Of a stretch of DNA of 61,828 bases, positions 9,630 through 19,262 are shown piece by piece (within the stretch, counting starts at the first letter, position 1; every line of letters begins with the position of its first letter). Location: assembly GCA_903851385.1 (NCBI GenBank), contig CAINOC010000002.1, positions 1 to 61,828 on the forward strand, given 5' to 3'. The notes beneath the pieces were generated by a model. It did no database searches and had not been told where the DNA came from. It saw nothing but the letters and a program-made list of their open reading frames with translations. Made by a program: the position numbers and the translations under genes. Source of the stretch: an uncultured Chlorobiaceae bacterium. GTDB lineage: Bacteria; Bacteroidota; Chlorobiia; Chlorobiales; Chlorobiaceae.

Positions 9630-11825
9630 TTAAGCAATCAGTTTCATCAGATAATCAACAACCTGTGTCAGCATTACCTGTCCGGATATAGCTGCATCAC
9701 TGACAGTTGGCTTAAGCGGTGCATCAGTCTGATAGAAACCGTTAGCAAGAAAGAGAAATACGAGCATAAAGGTTCCACCGAAGTAAAGGAACGTACCGGC
9801 CATTTTGGAATCTGATATAGTCAATACAGGGAACCTGAACTCAACATCCCTGTTAAGGAACTTCTTTCCAAACCAACGGATGGTTCTTGTCTGAATGTCA
9901 GCACCTTCAAGACGTGAGCCGCGATCTTCAAACCATACAGCAAAGCTGATAAACCAAATCAAATGTCCAAGCATTAAAATGGTCGAAAGGTGTGAACTCG
10001 AGAAAATCGTCACGGTTTCAGTCCAGAAATAGTAGAAAATACCGGCTGAATAATGATGGTGAAGACCTGCGACGGAATCCCATGCCTTTGCATCGGCAGC
10101 AGGAACACCATACATCATCGAAGCAATCCATGCACCATCAATGTACCAGCAGACTGCAGAAAGACCCTTGACTCCCCACAGCATTGCAAACCAGAGCTGA
10201 TCCTGAATCGAGACACCGCAAGTTCCACCGTAAACCGGTCCCAGACATGGGAAGGAGTAGGAGTTCTTCTTGAGACCAAGATCATCCCACAATGGTGAGG
10301 TATGTGCAAAGAATGCAATACGCACAAGAGCAATAAGAGAGAAGAGTGAACCAGCTGTAATAACATGAGCCATTACCCAGTCATTGATGCTAGGATCGGT
10401 GAACATCCACTGGAAAATCGGAAGAGGTTTCAGCCAGTAGAAGGACATCATGATATTCGTGCCGAAAATATTCAGTTCGCAGATTGTATTCCACACGATC
10501 ACTGCATAAACCGAAAGCATAGTGGCAAAACACAGCGCCATTACTGTACCGAGAATCTTGACCTGAACTTCCTGATCACGACCTTTGGTAATCCAGATAG
10601 ACTTGATCTGGTTGTAGATGCCGTTAAGCTGGATTTTAAGGAGATACTGACCACCATGATAGACGCCGGCGAAAACATAGAGAACGCCGCAGATAATATG
10701 GTTGAAAGTAATCAGGTTAATAACAACCCTTGACATACCGAAAGATGCACCGTTCTTAGGAAGAATAGCATAAGGAGCAAAATCAGCAAACTCTTTTGAA
10801 CCGGAAATAATTTTTCCGCCTTCCTGAACGAAATTATAGCTTACCCTGTTGAATGGCTCACCATAAAGATAAAAGACAAGGTTGTCAAGTTCTTTGTAAT
10901 AAGCTGCAAATGAAGGCTGCTGAAACGCGACGAAAGCTATAACACCCAATGCGATATTAATGTAGCCAATTGCTGTCAGGTGAACAGAAAAAGCAGCTTT
11001 CATATCATCATTCAAGTGGATCGCAGCATTCGGCGGATTGTTCCACCAGTAAATACCAAGAGCAAAAAAGATGACAAAAAACACAAAAGACATGAAGGTC
11101 TCTGAATTGATGGTCTGGAAATCAGGAATCGGTTCAAACCCGAGAATAAACCACATCAGCAAACCCCAGCCAAGAAAAAGCAGCGACATATAAATAGTGT
11201 GTGGTCCAAGTGCATCCTTGTATGTCTTTGCACTGGTTCCACTGAAAACGACATCACCAAACTTGCCAAGGAACCTGAAATCACGGAAGTTACCGGCACG
11301 TCCGGTAAAAGGATTCGTAAGATTGTGGGTCCAGTGACGCCATCCGCCAAAAAGAAGGATAGAGCCGGAAAGCAGGTGAAATAACGCCCAGCCAATAAGT
11401 TTGGTGGCTGCAAATTCAAGGTCCTCTGTTTTCGTACTGTAGGTATCAATGCCAAGAGAAACCATTCTTGGTTTGATAGTCAGATAGAACCAGTTGTCAT
11501 GGAAACCCGGTGCGCCCCAGGGGAAAACCTGAATACCTGAGATGTAGTAGATTGCCATAAGAAAACCCAGTACTCCAAGCAGTGCGAGATGACCTCCGAC
11601 GACCTGTTCGTCATCAATCTTCTCGGTATCAAAAATCTGATACCACTTGGTCGAGCGTGTTTCTGTTCGCTGAAACAGAAACCTCCTCATTTTTGCTGCA
11701 TCCTGCTCCTTGATAACCGATGGTACACCTTGGGCACCATTCGCCTTCGGAGAAGGAGCGTTCCCCTTGGGAGGTGGGACAGTGCCCTTTGGCTTGACTC
11801 CTGCCGGATTCACTTGTTCAGCCAT
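9630..11825 (-). CDS. pscA: P840 photosynthetic reaction centre core protein PscA
   Basis: PscA is the membrane core of the type I reaction centre of green sulfur bacteria. Two copies bind the P840 special pair, bacteriochlorophyll a, chlorophyll a and the shared FX cluster. The 731-residue protein starts with a Pro/Lys-rich cytoplasmic segment (about 1-45), followed by many hydrophobic spans. The FX motif FPCLGPVYGGTC holds Cys527 and Cys536. Several His residues in membrane segments (for example HLLSG, HLTAIGY, FNHIICGVLY, HHHYS) fit pigment ligation. A strong ribosome-binding site (AAAGGAGAG) precedes the ATG. It leads the pscA-pscB operon. Confidence 0.98.
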   Translation of the reverse strand: MAEQVNPAGVKPKGTVPPPKGNAPSPKANGAQGVPSVIKEQDAAKMRRFLFQRTETRSTKWYQIFDTEKIDDEQVVGGHLALLGVLGFLMAIYYISGIQVFPWGAPGFHDNWFYLTIKPRMVSLGIDTYSTKTEDLEFAATKLIGWALFHLLSGSILLFGGWRHWTHNLTNPFTGRAGNFRDFRFLGKFGDVVFSGTSAKTYKDALGPHTIYMSLLFLGWGLLMWFILGFEPIPDFQTINSETFMSFVFFVIFFALGIYWWNNPPNAAIHLNDDMKAAFSVHLTAIGYINIALGVIAFVAFQQPSFAAYYKELDNLVFYLYGEPFNRVSYNFVQEGGKIISGSKEFADFAPYAILPKNGASFGMSRVVINLITFNHIICGVLYVFAGVYHGGQYLLKIQLNGIYNQIKSIWITKGRDQEVQVKILGTVMALCFATMLSVYAVIVWNTICELNIFGTNIMMSFYWLKPLPIFQWMFTDPSINDWVMAHVITAGSLFSLIALVRIAFFAHTSPLWDDLGLKKNSYSFPCLGPVYGGTCGVSIQDQLWFAMLWGVKGLSAVCWYIDGAWIASMMYGVPAADAKAWDSVAGLHHHYSAGIFYYFWTETVTIFSSSHLSTILMLGHLIWFISFAVWFEDRGSRLEGADIQTRTIRWFGKKFLNRDVEFRFPVLTISDSKMAGTFLYFGGTFMLVFLFLANGFYQTDAPLKPTVSDAAISGQVMLTQVVDYLMKLIA

Positions 11826-12221
11826 TGTATTCTCTCCTTTGTTTGGACCTATTTCATGTTAAAGAAACCAAAAAGAAAACCGTTGCGTTATAACGTCCCA
11901 ATTACAATCAAGCCTCAGGTTGTGAGCTATACCTGTCCAAAACCCTCAGCTCCTTATCTATCTCGTAACGCAATGCAAGTGATTACTTTCAAAATCTATG
12001 GAAAAGCAACTTAAATGTCAGCTAAAAAAAAGGTCATTACCCAAACAAATCACCAGATATACCAGTGAGTAAAATAAGAAAATTTATTTAATAATAAATA
12101 GTTTTTGCCGGCGCATTAATCCCCTATTGTTTTATTATACAGTATGAAAGCCCTTGCCTCTGGCAATTTTGAGCACAGCAAGGCAACGGAAAACCACTCA
12201 ATCCCGAATACGTTGACCAGT
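11826..12221. other. Intergenic region between divergent pscA and dapF
   Basis: This stretch of about 400 bases must hold the pscA promoter (minus) and the dapF promoter (plus). Apart from the pscA ribosome-binding site at about 11832-11840, I see only AT-rich sequence, notably TTTATTTAATAATAAATAG at about 12081-12099. There is no convincing gene, RNA or long inverted repeat. Confidence 0.5.
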
Positions 12222-13022
12222 ATGGATATCAAGTTCAGCAAATTATCAGGAGCAGGTAATGACTTTATTGTTATAGATAACAGAGACCTTTCCATCAATC
12301 TTTCACCTGCACAGATCAATACACTTTGCACCAGAAGAACAGGAATAGGAGCGGATGGACTTATTCTCATTGAACCCTCTGCGACGACCTATGCATTCAG
12401 CATGAAATACTTCAATGCAGATGGATTTATCGGATCAATGTGCGGCAATGGCGGGAGGTGCGCTGCATATTTTGCATACACCATCGGAATTCCGGTATCC
12501 TCAAACGGCTATGCATTTGAAGCCAATAGTAACCGCTATGACGCCTGGATTACAGGAACAGAAACCGTCAGACTCAGAATGCTGACACCTGAAGAGTTCA
12601 GAAACAACATCGAAATAGAGGGATTGGTCTGTCACTTTGTCAACACAGGCTCTCCACATGCCATTATTTATACTTCAAACCTGAAAAACGAAAGTGTTAC
12701 CGGAACCGGGCGCACCATCAGGCACAGAACCGATATTTTTCCAGAAGGCACTAACGTCAACTTTATCGAGATCACCTCTCCCGATTCACTCTCCATCCGC
12801 ACCTTCGAACGTGGCGTTGAAGATGAAACCCTTGCCTGCGGTACAGGAGCTGTTGCAGCTGCCTTGATGAGTTATCGACTTGATAAAATTTCGTGCACAA
12901 CTCTACATGTCACCGTAAAAAGCGGAGATACCCTCGAGGTACAGTTTAATGAGGCAATGGATGAGGTATTTCTGACCGGACCTGCAAAAATCGTCTACAC
13001 TGGCAGTTTTTCAATTGATTAA
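12222..13022 (+). CDS. dapF: Diaminopimelate epimerase
   Basis: DapF converts LL- to meso-diaminopimelate for lysine and peptidoglycan synthesis. The start [20 protein letters not shown] at 12222 matches the family N-terminus; the open frame extends 26 codons upstream but that part is not conserved. The two catalytic cysteines are Cys74 (MCGNGGRC) and Cys206 (ACGTGA), with the usual spacing. The 266 residues are the normal length. The glutamate-type dehydrogenase follows 34 bases later, so the two are probably co-transcribed; both touch amino-acid nitrogen metabolism. Confidence 0.95.
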   Translation: MDIKFSKLSGAGNDFIVIDNRDLSINLSPAQINTLCTRRTGIGADGLILIEPSATTYAFSMKYFNADGFIGSMCGNGGRCAAYFAYTIGIPVSSNGYAFEANSNRYDAWITGTETVRLRMLTPEEFRNNIEIEGLVCHFVNTGSPHAIIYTSNLKNESVTGTGRTIRHRTDIFPEGTNVNFIEITSPDSLSIRTFERGVEDETLACGTGAVAAALMSYRLDKISCTTLHVTVKSGDTLEVQFNEAMDEVFLTGPAKIVYTGSFSID

Positions 13023-13056
13023 CAATTCTCTCCGCACTTTAGCCGATAGTATACTT

Positions 13057-14319
13057 ATGAGACAGAACCCCCTGCCCGAACAAATTTCTTATAACTCCGC
13101 TCAGAAGCAGCTTGAAGAAGCGGCTGCCATCATTAAGCTCGATCCAGCTGCTTACGAACTTCTCCGGCGCCCTGTACGGGAACTCCATATTACTATTGCG
13201 GTAAAAATGGATAACGGAAGCACGAAAATCTTTGAAGGGTTCCGTGTACAGCATAACGATGCAAGGGGACCAAACAAGGGAGGTATACGCTTTCACCTTG
13301 AAGAGACTATCGATACCGTCAGAGCATTAGCCTCATGGATGACCTGGAAAACCGCGGTCATGGATATTCCTCTCGGAGGAGGAAAGGGTGGAGTTATCTG
13401 CAATCCGAAAACCATGTCCACCGCTGAACTCGAACGCTTATCAAGGGCTTACATTCGCCAGCTCGGAAGCTTTCTTGGCCCTGAAAAGGATATTCCTGCT
13501 CCTGATGTTTACACAACGCCGCAAATCATGGGCTGGATGGCTGATGAATACTCCGTCATGCAGGGTAAAAACACATTCGGAGTCATCACAGGCAAACCGC
13601 TTGCACTTGGCGGCTCAGCCGGAAGAGGTGATGCTACCGCAAGAGGAAGCATCTATTGTGTGCGGGAAGCCGCAAGTACGCTTGGACTGAACCTTGCCGG
13701 AGCAAGAGCTGCAATCCAAGGCTACGGCAATGCAGGTTCTTACGCCCACAAGCTTGCCGTTGAACTTCTTGGCCTGAAGGTGATCGCGGTTTCAGATTCA
13801 TCAGGCTGCATTTATAACCCCGATGGTTTTCTCTATGAATCGCTGATGGCACATAAAAAAAAGACGGGTTCGGTAACAGGCTTTCCTGGATCTGCCGCGA
13901 TTTCTGATAAAGAACTTCTGGAACTCAATGTGGCAGTTCTCTTTCCTGCCGCACTGGATTCGGTTATAACAGCGGCAAATGCTCCGGATATAAGAGCAAA
14001 AATTATCGCTGAACTGGCCAACGGACCGACCACACCGGAAGCCGACTCCATTCTTTATAATAAAGGCGTTTATATCATTCCCGACCTTCTCTGCAATGCC
14101 GGAGGCGTAACCGTCTCATATTTTGAAATGGTACAGAACTCCTATGGCTACTATTGGGAAGAAGAGCAGGTGCAGCAACGCCTCGAAAAGAAAATGAAAA
14201 CCGCATTTTTAGCTGTACAACAAACAAGCCAGACCTATAAAGTGCATAACCGTCTTGCCGCTTACATTGTAGCTGTTCAACGCGTTGCTGAAGCCATGAA
14301 ACTGAGAGGGTGGTATTAA
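13057..14319 (+). CDS. Glu/Leu/Phe/Val-type amino acid dehydrogenase (probable glutamate dehydrogenase)
   Basis: This NAD(P)-dependent dehydrogenase has the glutamate dehydrogenase fold. The family signature reads [17 protein letters not shown], with the substrate-binding Lys in GGGKGG, and [19 protein letters not shown] lies upstream of it. [17 protein letters not shown] is the Rossmann loop, and [10 protein letters not shown] and [14 protein letters not shown] are conserved near the C-terminus. At 420 residues from the ATG at 13057 it is the hexameric short form. A TTG at 13015 would give 14 more residues and overlap dapF. Glutamate is the likely substrate, but leucine or other amino acids cannot be excluded by eye. 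Confidence 0.88.
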   Translation: MRQNPLPEQISYNSAQKQLEEAAAIIKLDPAAYELLRRPVRELHITIAVKMDNGSTKIFEGFRVQHNDARGPNKGGIRFHLEETIDTVRALASWMTWKTAVMDIPLGGGKGGVICNPKTMSTAELERLSRAYIRQLGSFLGPEKDIPAPDVYTTPQIMGWMADEYSVMQGKNTFGVITGKPLALGGSAGRGDATARGSIYCVREAASTLGLNLAGARAAIQGYGNAGSYAHKLAVELLGLKVIAVSDSSGCIYNPDGFLYESLMAHKKKTGSVTGFPGSAAISDKELLELNVAVLFPAALDSVITAANAPDIRAKIIAELANGPTTPEADSILYNKGVYIIPDLLCNAGGVTVSYFEMVQNSYGYYWEEEQVQQRLEKKMKTAFLAVQQTSQTYKVHNRLAAYIVAVQRVAEAMKLRGWY

Positions 14320-14348
14320 ACTTGATTCACTTTCATCCGACATTTCGT

Positions 14349-15008
14349 TCAGGCAACTCGCTCCTGAAGTTCGCTCCGTTCGCGCCATGCGACAATGTCT
14401 TCAATTGTCAGTACCGGATAGCCGTGCTTTTCAGCAAAAGCAATAGTTTGCACCATATCGGCCATAGTTCCATCGGGATTGGTCAGCTCGCAAAGGACTC
14501 CGCAAGGATTGAGTCCAGCAAGCCTCATAAGATCAACAGTACCTTCTGTATGGCCTGGCCTTTCCAGTACTCCGCCTGAACGGGCACGTAAAGGGAAAAT
14601 ATGGCCTGGTTGACGAAGGTCAGAAGGACGGGCATACTCGGCAGAAGCAACTCTCACTGTTTGAACACGATCAGCGGCCGAAACTCCGGTTGTTACCCCT
14701 TCGGCGGCTTCTATGGAAACTGTAAATGCCGTCTGAAACCCGCTGGTATTGTTGGAGACCATCATGGGCAGCTCAAGAGAACGGATCTTTTCATCGGTCA
14801 TGCAGAGGCAGACAATACCGCTGCATTCGCGAATCATCTGAGCCATCTGAGGTACAGTAACAGACTGGGCTGGAAAAATAAGATCGGCTTCGTTTTCACG
14901 ATCTGGAGAATCAGCCACGAGGACGCCTTTTCCTGCACGAAGCGCAATAAGGGCAAGTTCAACACGATCAAAACAATCACCAAATTTTTGAATAAGAGTC
15001 TGATTCAC
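14349..15008 (-). CDS. ribB: 3,4-dihydroxy-2-butanone 4-phosphate synthase (stand-alone RibB)
   Basis: RibB makes the four-carbon precursor of riboflavin from ribulose 5-phosphate. From a GTG start at 15008 the protein begins (V/M)[16 protein letters not shown] and has 219 residues, nearly the length and N-terminus I recall for E. coli RibB. Key segments are [12 protein letters not shown] (metal and substrate binding), [42 protein letters not shown] and [13 protein letters not shown]. It is single-domain, not the RibBA fusion. An FMN riboswitch lies immediately upstream, the same arrangement as in gamma-proteobacteria, suggesting that gene and switch arrived together. The longer ORF start at 15092 falls inside the riboswitch. 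Confidence 0.93.
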   Translation of the reverse strand: MNQTLIQKFGDCFDRVELALIALRAGKGVLVADSPDRENEADLIFPAQSVTVPQMAQMIRECSGIVCLCMTDEKIRSLELPMMVSNNTSGFQTAFTVSIEAAEGVTTGVSAADRVQTVRVASAEYARPSDLRQPGHIFPLRARSGGVLERPGHTEGTVDLMRLAGLNPCGVLCELTNPDGTMADMVQTIAFAEKHGYPVLTIEDIVAWRERSELQERVA

Positions 15009-15077
15009 TGGCAATAGCGATTTAAATTTTACAATTGCAAATAGTTGAATCAGGGCGCAGGAATGCTGGAAGGCTTC

Positions 15078-15226
15078 CTTATCCTCTCTCATCCGGACTC
15101 TAACCGTCGGCTTTGGAGTTGCACCAAATCTGCTGACCTCCCGTTGAAAACGGAAGCGCTCGCGGGCTCACCGGTCGAATGCCGGAATACCGCCGGTGGG
15201 GATTTTCACCCCGCCCTGAGAACAAG
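15078..15226 (-). ncRNA. FMN riboswitch (RFN element) controlling ribB
   Basis: Read on the minus strand, the sequence carries the RFN consensus in order: CTTGTTCTCAGGGCGGGGTG, CCCCACCGGCGG, AGCCCGCGAGCG, a variable hairpin, GGTCAGCAGATTTGGTG, CCAAAGCCGACGGTTAGAGT, and CCGGATGAGAGAGGATAAG. The outer P1 helix pairs CTTGTTCTC with GAGGATAAG. FMN binding should reduce ribB expression. It ends 69 bases upstream of the ribB GTG, leaving space for an expression platform. Confidence 0.97.
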
Positions 15227-15530
15227 CTTTAAAATATAATAGACTGCAGAATAAAACAGCGTCCAAAAGATACACAAGGTTCCGGAGAGTTCAAAGCAAT
15301 GCAATATTACTCAGCATACTTTCATGCATCGGTTTATATGTAACCCCAGAAAAACTTAACCGATCTGAAACATCGAAACTTCATTTTTTTCATCAACGAG
15401 GGAGAACTTTTTGCATGCACTCTCGCTTTATTTCTTCATAAAGACAAACTTTCCAGATCAATGAGTATATTTTTTCTTTATCATCATTGACAATTCAGAT
15501 CACCCTTAATTAAAACCGGAGAATAATTTT
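15227..15530. other. Divergent promoter region between ribB and rubredoxin
   Basis: About 300 bases hold the ribB promoter (minus) and the rubredoxin promoter (plus). A TTGACA at 15487-15492 is a possible -35 box for rubredoxin, with an AT-rich ATTAAA 16 bases downstream as a weak -10. A ribosome-binding site (CCGGAG) lies at 15517-15522. I see no gene or strong inverted repeat. Confidence 0.4.
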
Positions 15531-15695
15531 ATGCAAAAATGGGTATGTGTTCCTTGCGGCTATGTCTATGATCCTGAATTTGGCGATCTTGACAGCGGAA
15601 TTGAACCGGGAACTCCCTTCGAGAGTCTTCCTGATGATTGGGTATGTCCTGTCTGCGGAGTTGACAAGACATTGTTTGAGCCATACAACGAGTAG
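15531..15695 (+). CDS. Rubredoxin
   Basis: This 54-codon gene encodes a one-iron electron carrier. Two Cys pairs bind the iron: CVPCG at residues 6-10 and CPVCG at residues 39-43. The rubredoxin core [10 protein letters not shown], the Gly/Pro turn [17 protein letters not shown] and the length all match the family. A GGAG ribosome-binding site precedes the ATG, and a strong terminator follows 24 bases after the stop. In anaerobes rubredoxin commonly feeds oxygen- or superoxide-reducing enzymes, or takes electrons from pyruvate:ferredoxin oxidoreductase; no partner gene is adjacent here, so its role is open. Confidence 0.96.
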   Translation: MQKWVCVPCGYVYDPEFGDLDSGIEPGTPFESLPDDWVCPVCGVDKTLFEPYNE

Positions 15696-15719
15696 AAAGA
15701 GAGCCGTTCACCGATTGCA

Positions 15720-15763
15720 TTAAACAGAAAAACGCCCGTGATACGGAGCGTTTTTCTGTTTAA
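15720..15763 (+). terminator. Rho-independent terminator after rubredoxin
   Basis: A 16-bp perfect stem (TTAAACAGAAAAACGC / GCGTTTTTCTGTTTAA) is capped by a small CCG/CGG extension. It lies just after the rubredoxin stop. Confidence 0.9.
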
Positions 15764-15775
15764 TCTCTCAGGGTT

Positions 15776-15850
15776 GAATTCCCCGCCACTTGTGGCGAAA
15801 TTTAGAATTTCTAACAAAAGATACCCCGCTGCTTGCGGCGGGGAGTTTCA
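15776..15850. repeat. Paired GC-rich hairpins, possible IS200/IS605-end or REP-like remnant
   Basis: Two short GC-rich hairpins lie 26 bases apart in AT-rich sequence: CGCCAC-TT-GTGGCG at 15784-15797 and an 8-bp stem CCCCGCTG/CGGCGGGG at 15824-15843. Both carry CCCCGC on the outer side. Paired, similar but non-identical hairpins of this kind are seen at ends of IS200/IS605-type elements and in REP-like dispersed repeats. No transposase is nearby, and I see no second copy in this window. Confidence 0.4.
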
Positions 15851-15873
15851 TTGTGTTCATTGAGCAACCACAA

Positions 15874-16770
15874 TCAAGGCTTCGGTGAATCAGAGGAATT
15901 TTCCGGCACCCCACTCTCACCTTTTCCTGCAGGAACAATACTTTTATTGTCAGAACTTTTACCTTCCGTACTATCAGCAGAGACTGCCTGATCGATAAGA
16001 TATTCCGGAACACCAATCACAACCGAATCCACCGGGACCACATCAGGCTTAACGGTCATAACCTCCTTGTAATCAGGAACAAAAACCCCCCTCTTTCGCA
16101 TGATGGCATAGATGATTCTGGAACGATTGCGAACGTAGGAAGAAGATCCGACAGGAGAAAATTTAATCGGGTTCGGAAGTATTGATGCAAGTTTTGAAGC
16201 CTGTTGTGCTGTTAAACGGGCAGGACTGATACCATAGTAATGTCGAGCTGCCTGATCAATACCGAAAATTCCGTCACCCCATTCGACAAGGTTAACATAC
16301 AGCTCAAGAATCCTGCGTTTTGAAAGTTTTTTTTCAATTCGCCATGTAAGAATGGCCTCCTTGATTTTTCGAACCGGGTTTTTTGAAGAGGAGAGGTAAA
16401 GATTTTTGGCAAGCTGCTGGCTGATTGTACTTCCACCCATTTTAAATTTCTTTGCAGCAATGTCTTTTTCGATGGAGCGCTCAATAGCCTGGTAATCAAA
16501 CCCCTCATGCTTCCAGAACTTGTCGTCTTCAGCAATCAGAACCGCCTTGATGAGGTTGGGAGAAACATTGTTCAGCGACACCCATTTCTGTTGTATTTTT
16601 TTATCAGTGAGCCCTTGTTCTTTCCATTCAGCCTCACGACTCTCCATAAAAGCTGTTTTTACCGGATTTTCGTCCACAAGCTTTCCTACATCTGGTAAAA
16701 CAAAGTATCGGGCAATATCGGCAAAGAACAGCAACAGCAGAATGCTGATTATAATCCTGATAAGCTTCAT
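15874..16770 (-). CDS. mtgA: Monofunctional biosynthetic peptidoglycan transglycosylase MtgA
   Basis: This is a GT51 glycosyltransferase that polymerises lipid II into glycan strands without a transpeptidase domain. It has one N-terminal membrane anchor (about residues 4-26), then AVLIAEDDKFWKHEGFD with the catalytic Glu, GGSTISQQLAKNLYL, RKIKEAILTWRIEKKLSKRRILELYVN, and WGDGIFGIDQAARHYYG. A Ser/Pro-rich tail after about residue 240 extends beyond the usual MtgA (about 230-240 residues) and is low complexity. It is alone on the minus strand between the hairpin remnant and tRNA-Arg. Confidence 0.94.
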   Translation of the reverse strand: MKLIRIIISILLLLFFADIARYFVLPDVGKLVDENPVKTAFMESREAEWKEQGLTDKKIQQKWVSLNNVSPNLIKAVLIAEDDKFWKHEGFDYQAIERSIEKDIAAKKFKMGGSTISQQLAKNLYLSSSKNPVRKIKEAILTWRIEKKLSKRRILELYVNLVEWGDGIFGIDQAARHYYGISPARLTAQQASKLASILPNPIKFSPVGSSSYVRNRSRIIYAIMRKRGVFVPDYKEVMTVKPDVVPVDSVVIGVPEYLIDQAVSADSTEGKSSDNKSIVPAGKGESGVPENSSDSPKP

Positions 16771-17038
16771 CCGTCTATACGATTAAAGGCTCTCAATAAA
16801 AATAGATACTTTGGCAAAATACCAAATATGAAAGACATGCAACGACATGAACGTCAAAATTCTTTATCAACTTTATGGCTTTATAAGAAAACCCCCTGCA
16901 AGTTAGTTCCTCTACCGGCTGATCAGTTATGACCAGATGAAGAATATCAAGACATGAGTTGAATACAAGACGGAAATATAGCTGGTAGAGGTATTGCTTG
17001 AAAAGCATCCAGCAGTACGGAATGGAGTGTTGAAAAAG

Positions 17039-17111
17039 TGCCCTCGGGCAGACTCGAACCGCCGACCTACAGTTTAGGAAACTGTTGCTCTATCCACTGA
17101 GCTACAAGGGC
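17039..17111 (-). tRNA. tRNA-Arg (CCT anticodon)
   Basis: This 73-nt cloverleaf on the minus strand has acceptor GCCCTTG paired with CGAGGGC (one G-T pair), discriminator A, and anticodon stem ACAGT/ACTGT enclosing TTCCTAA, giving CCT. T-arm CGGCGGTTCGAGTCTG and D-arm are standard. It lies 46 nt downstream of mutL. CCA is not encoded. Confidence 0.94.
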
Positions 17112-17157
17112 ATGGGTTCAAATTTAGTATTTTTGAACAAACTTGCAACCACCTGTG

Positions 17158-19038
17158 TTATTTTCTCCCAAACATCCTGTCAAGCTGGTCGAGTGAAAGC
17201 TTGATGATAACGGGCCTGCCATGAGGGCATGAGTATGGCTCACGGGTAGCAAATAGATTGTCAATCAGTGTCCGCATCTCTTCAAGAGTGAGCTTTTGAC
17301 CAGCCATTATGGCATTGCGGCACGAATATGACTTTGCAAGGTTGTCACGTCTGTCGAGCTTTAGCCTGGATGCATTATCCTGATATTCAGCAATCATATC
17401 CTGCAGAATGGTGACTTCAGTCCCCGGTTTAACATCCTGCGGCACACCTTCTATCATAACAGTTTGTTTGCCGAACATCCTCAAATTAAAACCAAGCCGG
17501 TTAAGATCTTCGCGGATCTCCTCAAAAACCTCGTACTCCCAGGGACGAAACTCTACCTTTTGAGGAAAGAGCAGCTGCTGGGAGTTAGGAACATTCTGGT
17601 TCATCACATCCACTGCACGCTCGTACAGCACCCTTTCATGCGCAACATGCTGATCAATGATCATCAATCCAGTCCTAATCTGGCAGATAAGATATTTGTT
17701 GTGAAGCTGCCAGATTTTAGGCTCGGTTTCCTGGGGGTTTGGAACTGCTTCATCTTCGCTGAGACGAGAAAGCAAAAGGGAAGAAAGCACATCATCGCCT
17801 TCGCGTAGCTCACGATCCGGCAAAACATAGCCCGAAGCAGATTGAGAAGAAAACATATCCTCCTTCTTCATAGCGGAAGGTCTGGAATAGGATGGCTCAT
17901 CAAAGGCACCGGCCCTGTAATTCGCATAAAGGTCACCGGTTGACATGGCGCGGTTCGGTATATCCTGAAACGCCAGTTTTCTGAACGATGATTCCCGGGA
18001 AGGCAGAGAGTTGAATTCGTCGTTTTCACGAGCCAGGAAGTCAGGAGAGAAATCCTGCAACTGGATCGTCCGCTTAACAACAGGATAGAACATATTCCGG
18101 ACACTTCGTTCATCATCAAACCGAATCTCCAGCTTGGCAGGATGCACGTTGACATCGACCCGTGAAGGATCAATACCAAGAAAAAGCAGCACAAAAGGAG
18201 TCTGTCGCTCAACGAGCAAGTCGCCATAAGCCTGCTGAACCGCCTGTGATAACATTCGATTCTGGACAAGCCGGCGATTGATAAAAAAATACTGGTCAAG
18301 TTTTCGGCGTTTCTGCATAACGGGCTTTCCAAGAAATCCCCTGATAGAGAGATAATCGTTCTCCTCAGAGAGTTCAATCATGCTGGCAGAAAAATCGTTG
18401 CCGTAAAAAACATTGAGCCGCTCCAGAATATCGGGAGTCTTAAAATGAAAAAGTTCCTCGTCATCGCTATACATCCGCCACTCAATCTCTGGATATGCCA
18501 ATGCGAACGATTTGACGATTTCAAAAATATGCTGATACTCGGTAGCGTTAGACTTCAGAAACTTGCGCCGGGCAGGCACATTGTAAAAAAGGTTCCTGAC
18601 GCTGATTGTCGTCCCCTGCTCTCCCTGTACCCCTGATTCTTCGGCAAGAATTCCCCCCTCGTAACGGAGCCTCAACCCAAGCAACTCTTTTGCTGTCCGG
18701 GTTTTCAATTCAAAATGCGAGACAGATGAAATACTTGCAAGCGCTTCACCCCTGAAACCCAGGCTCTGAAGAGTATCCAGATCTTCCACCCCGGTAATTT
18801 TACTGGTAGCAAAACGTTCAACGCACAAAAGTGCATCCTCCCGCAACATCCCTGCCCCATTATCCACGAGCCGGATCAACTCCTTTCCAGCATCCTTTAT
18901 GGCAACAGTTATTTTATCTGCACCGGCATCAATGCAATTTTCAATAAGCTCCTTAACAACTGAGGCCGGGCGCTGAACAACCTCCCCTGCAGAAATTTTA
19001 TTTGCTACTATATCAGGTAATCTTGCAATTATTGCCAT
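17158..19038 (-). CDS. mutL: DNA mismatch repair protein MutL
   Basis: MutL couples mismatch recognition by MutS to strand incision. The GHKL ATPase half shows ELIENCIDAGA, VDNGAGM, GFRGEALASI and GTTISVRNLFYNVPARRKFL. The C-terminal half carries the endonuclease motif DQHVAHERVLYE, matching DQHA-x2-E-x4-E with Val for Ala, and a CPHGRP-type segment at the end. So this is the nicking class of MutL, found in bacteria without MutH. The middle linker (about 340-430) is variable. At 626 residues the length is typical. It lies downstream of cinA on the same strand, 224 nt away. Confidence 0.96.
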   Translation of the reverse strand: MAIIARLPDIVANKISAGEVVQRPASVVKELIENCIDAGADKITVAIKDAGKELIRLVDNGAGMLREDALLCVERFATSKITGVEDLDTLQSLGFRGEALASISSVSHFELKTRTAKELLGLRLRYEGGILAEESGVQGEQGTTISVRNLFYNVPARRKFLKSNATEYQHIFEIVKSFALAYPEIEWRMYSDDEELFHFKTPDILERLNVFYGNDFSASMIELSEENDYLSIRGFLGKPVMQKRRKLDQYFFINRRLVQNRMLSQAVQQAYGDLLVERQTPFVLLFLGIDPSRVDVNVHPAKLEIRFDDERSVRNMFYPVVKRTIQLQDFSPDFLARENDEFNSLPSRESSFRKLAFQDIPNRAMSTGDLYANYRAGAFDEPSYSRPSAMKKEDMFSSQSASGYVLPDRELREGDDVLSSLLLSRLSEDEAVPNPQETEPKIWQLHNKYLICQIRTGLMIIDQHVAHERVLYERAVDVMNQNVPNSQQLLFPQKVEFRPWEYEVFEEIREDLNRLGFNLRMFGKQTVMIEGVPQDVKPGTEVTILQDMIAEYQDNASRLKLDRRDNLAKSYSCRNAIMAGQKLTLEEMRTLIDNLFATREPYSCPHGRPVIIKLSLDQLDRMFGRK

Positions 19039-19262
19039 ACGCTATCAAAGGAACTATGTACTTGTCGAAAACCGTGTGAAAAATTTTATCTGCCCCTAAG
19101 TTATCGATAAAACAGAGTCTTTTTTGGGAAAATGAGAATAAATTTTGCCAGCGATACTATTCTGGCTGCTCATCCGATTTTCCCGGATACCGAAAATAGA
19201 CCATCCTTAAAGGGAAATTCGCTCGAAGCCGGCGAGAAAAGGAAACCCGCAGTTCTGTAAAA

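Noticed and set aside
15009-15092. Longer ribB start at ATG 15092
   Set aside because: The ATG lies inside the conserved 3' end of the FMN riboswitch; the GTG at 15008 gives the normal RibB N-terminus.
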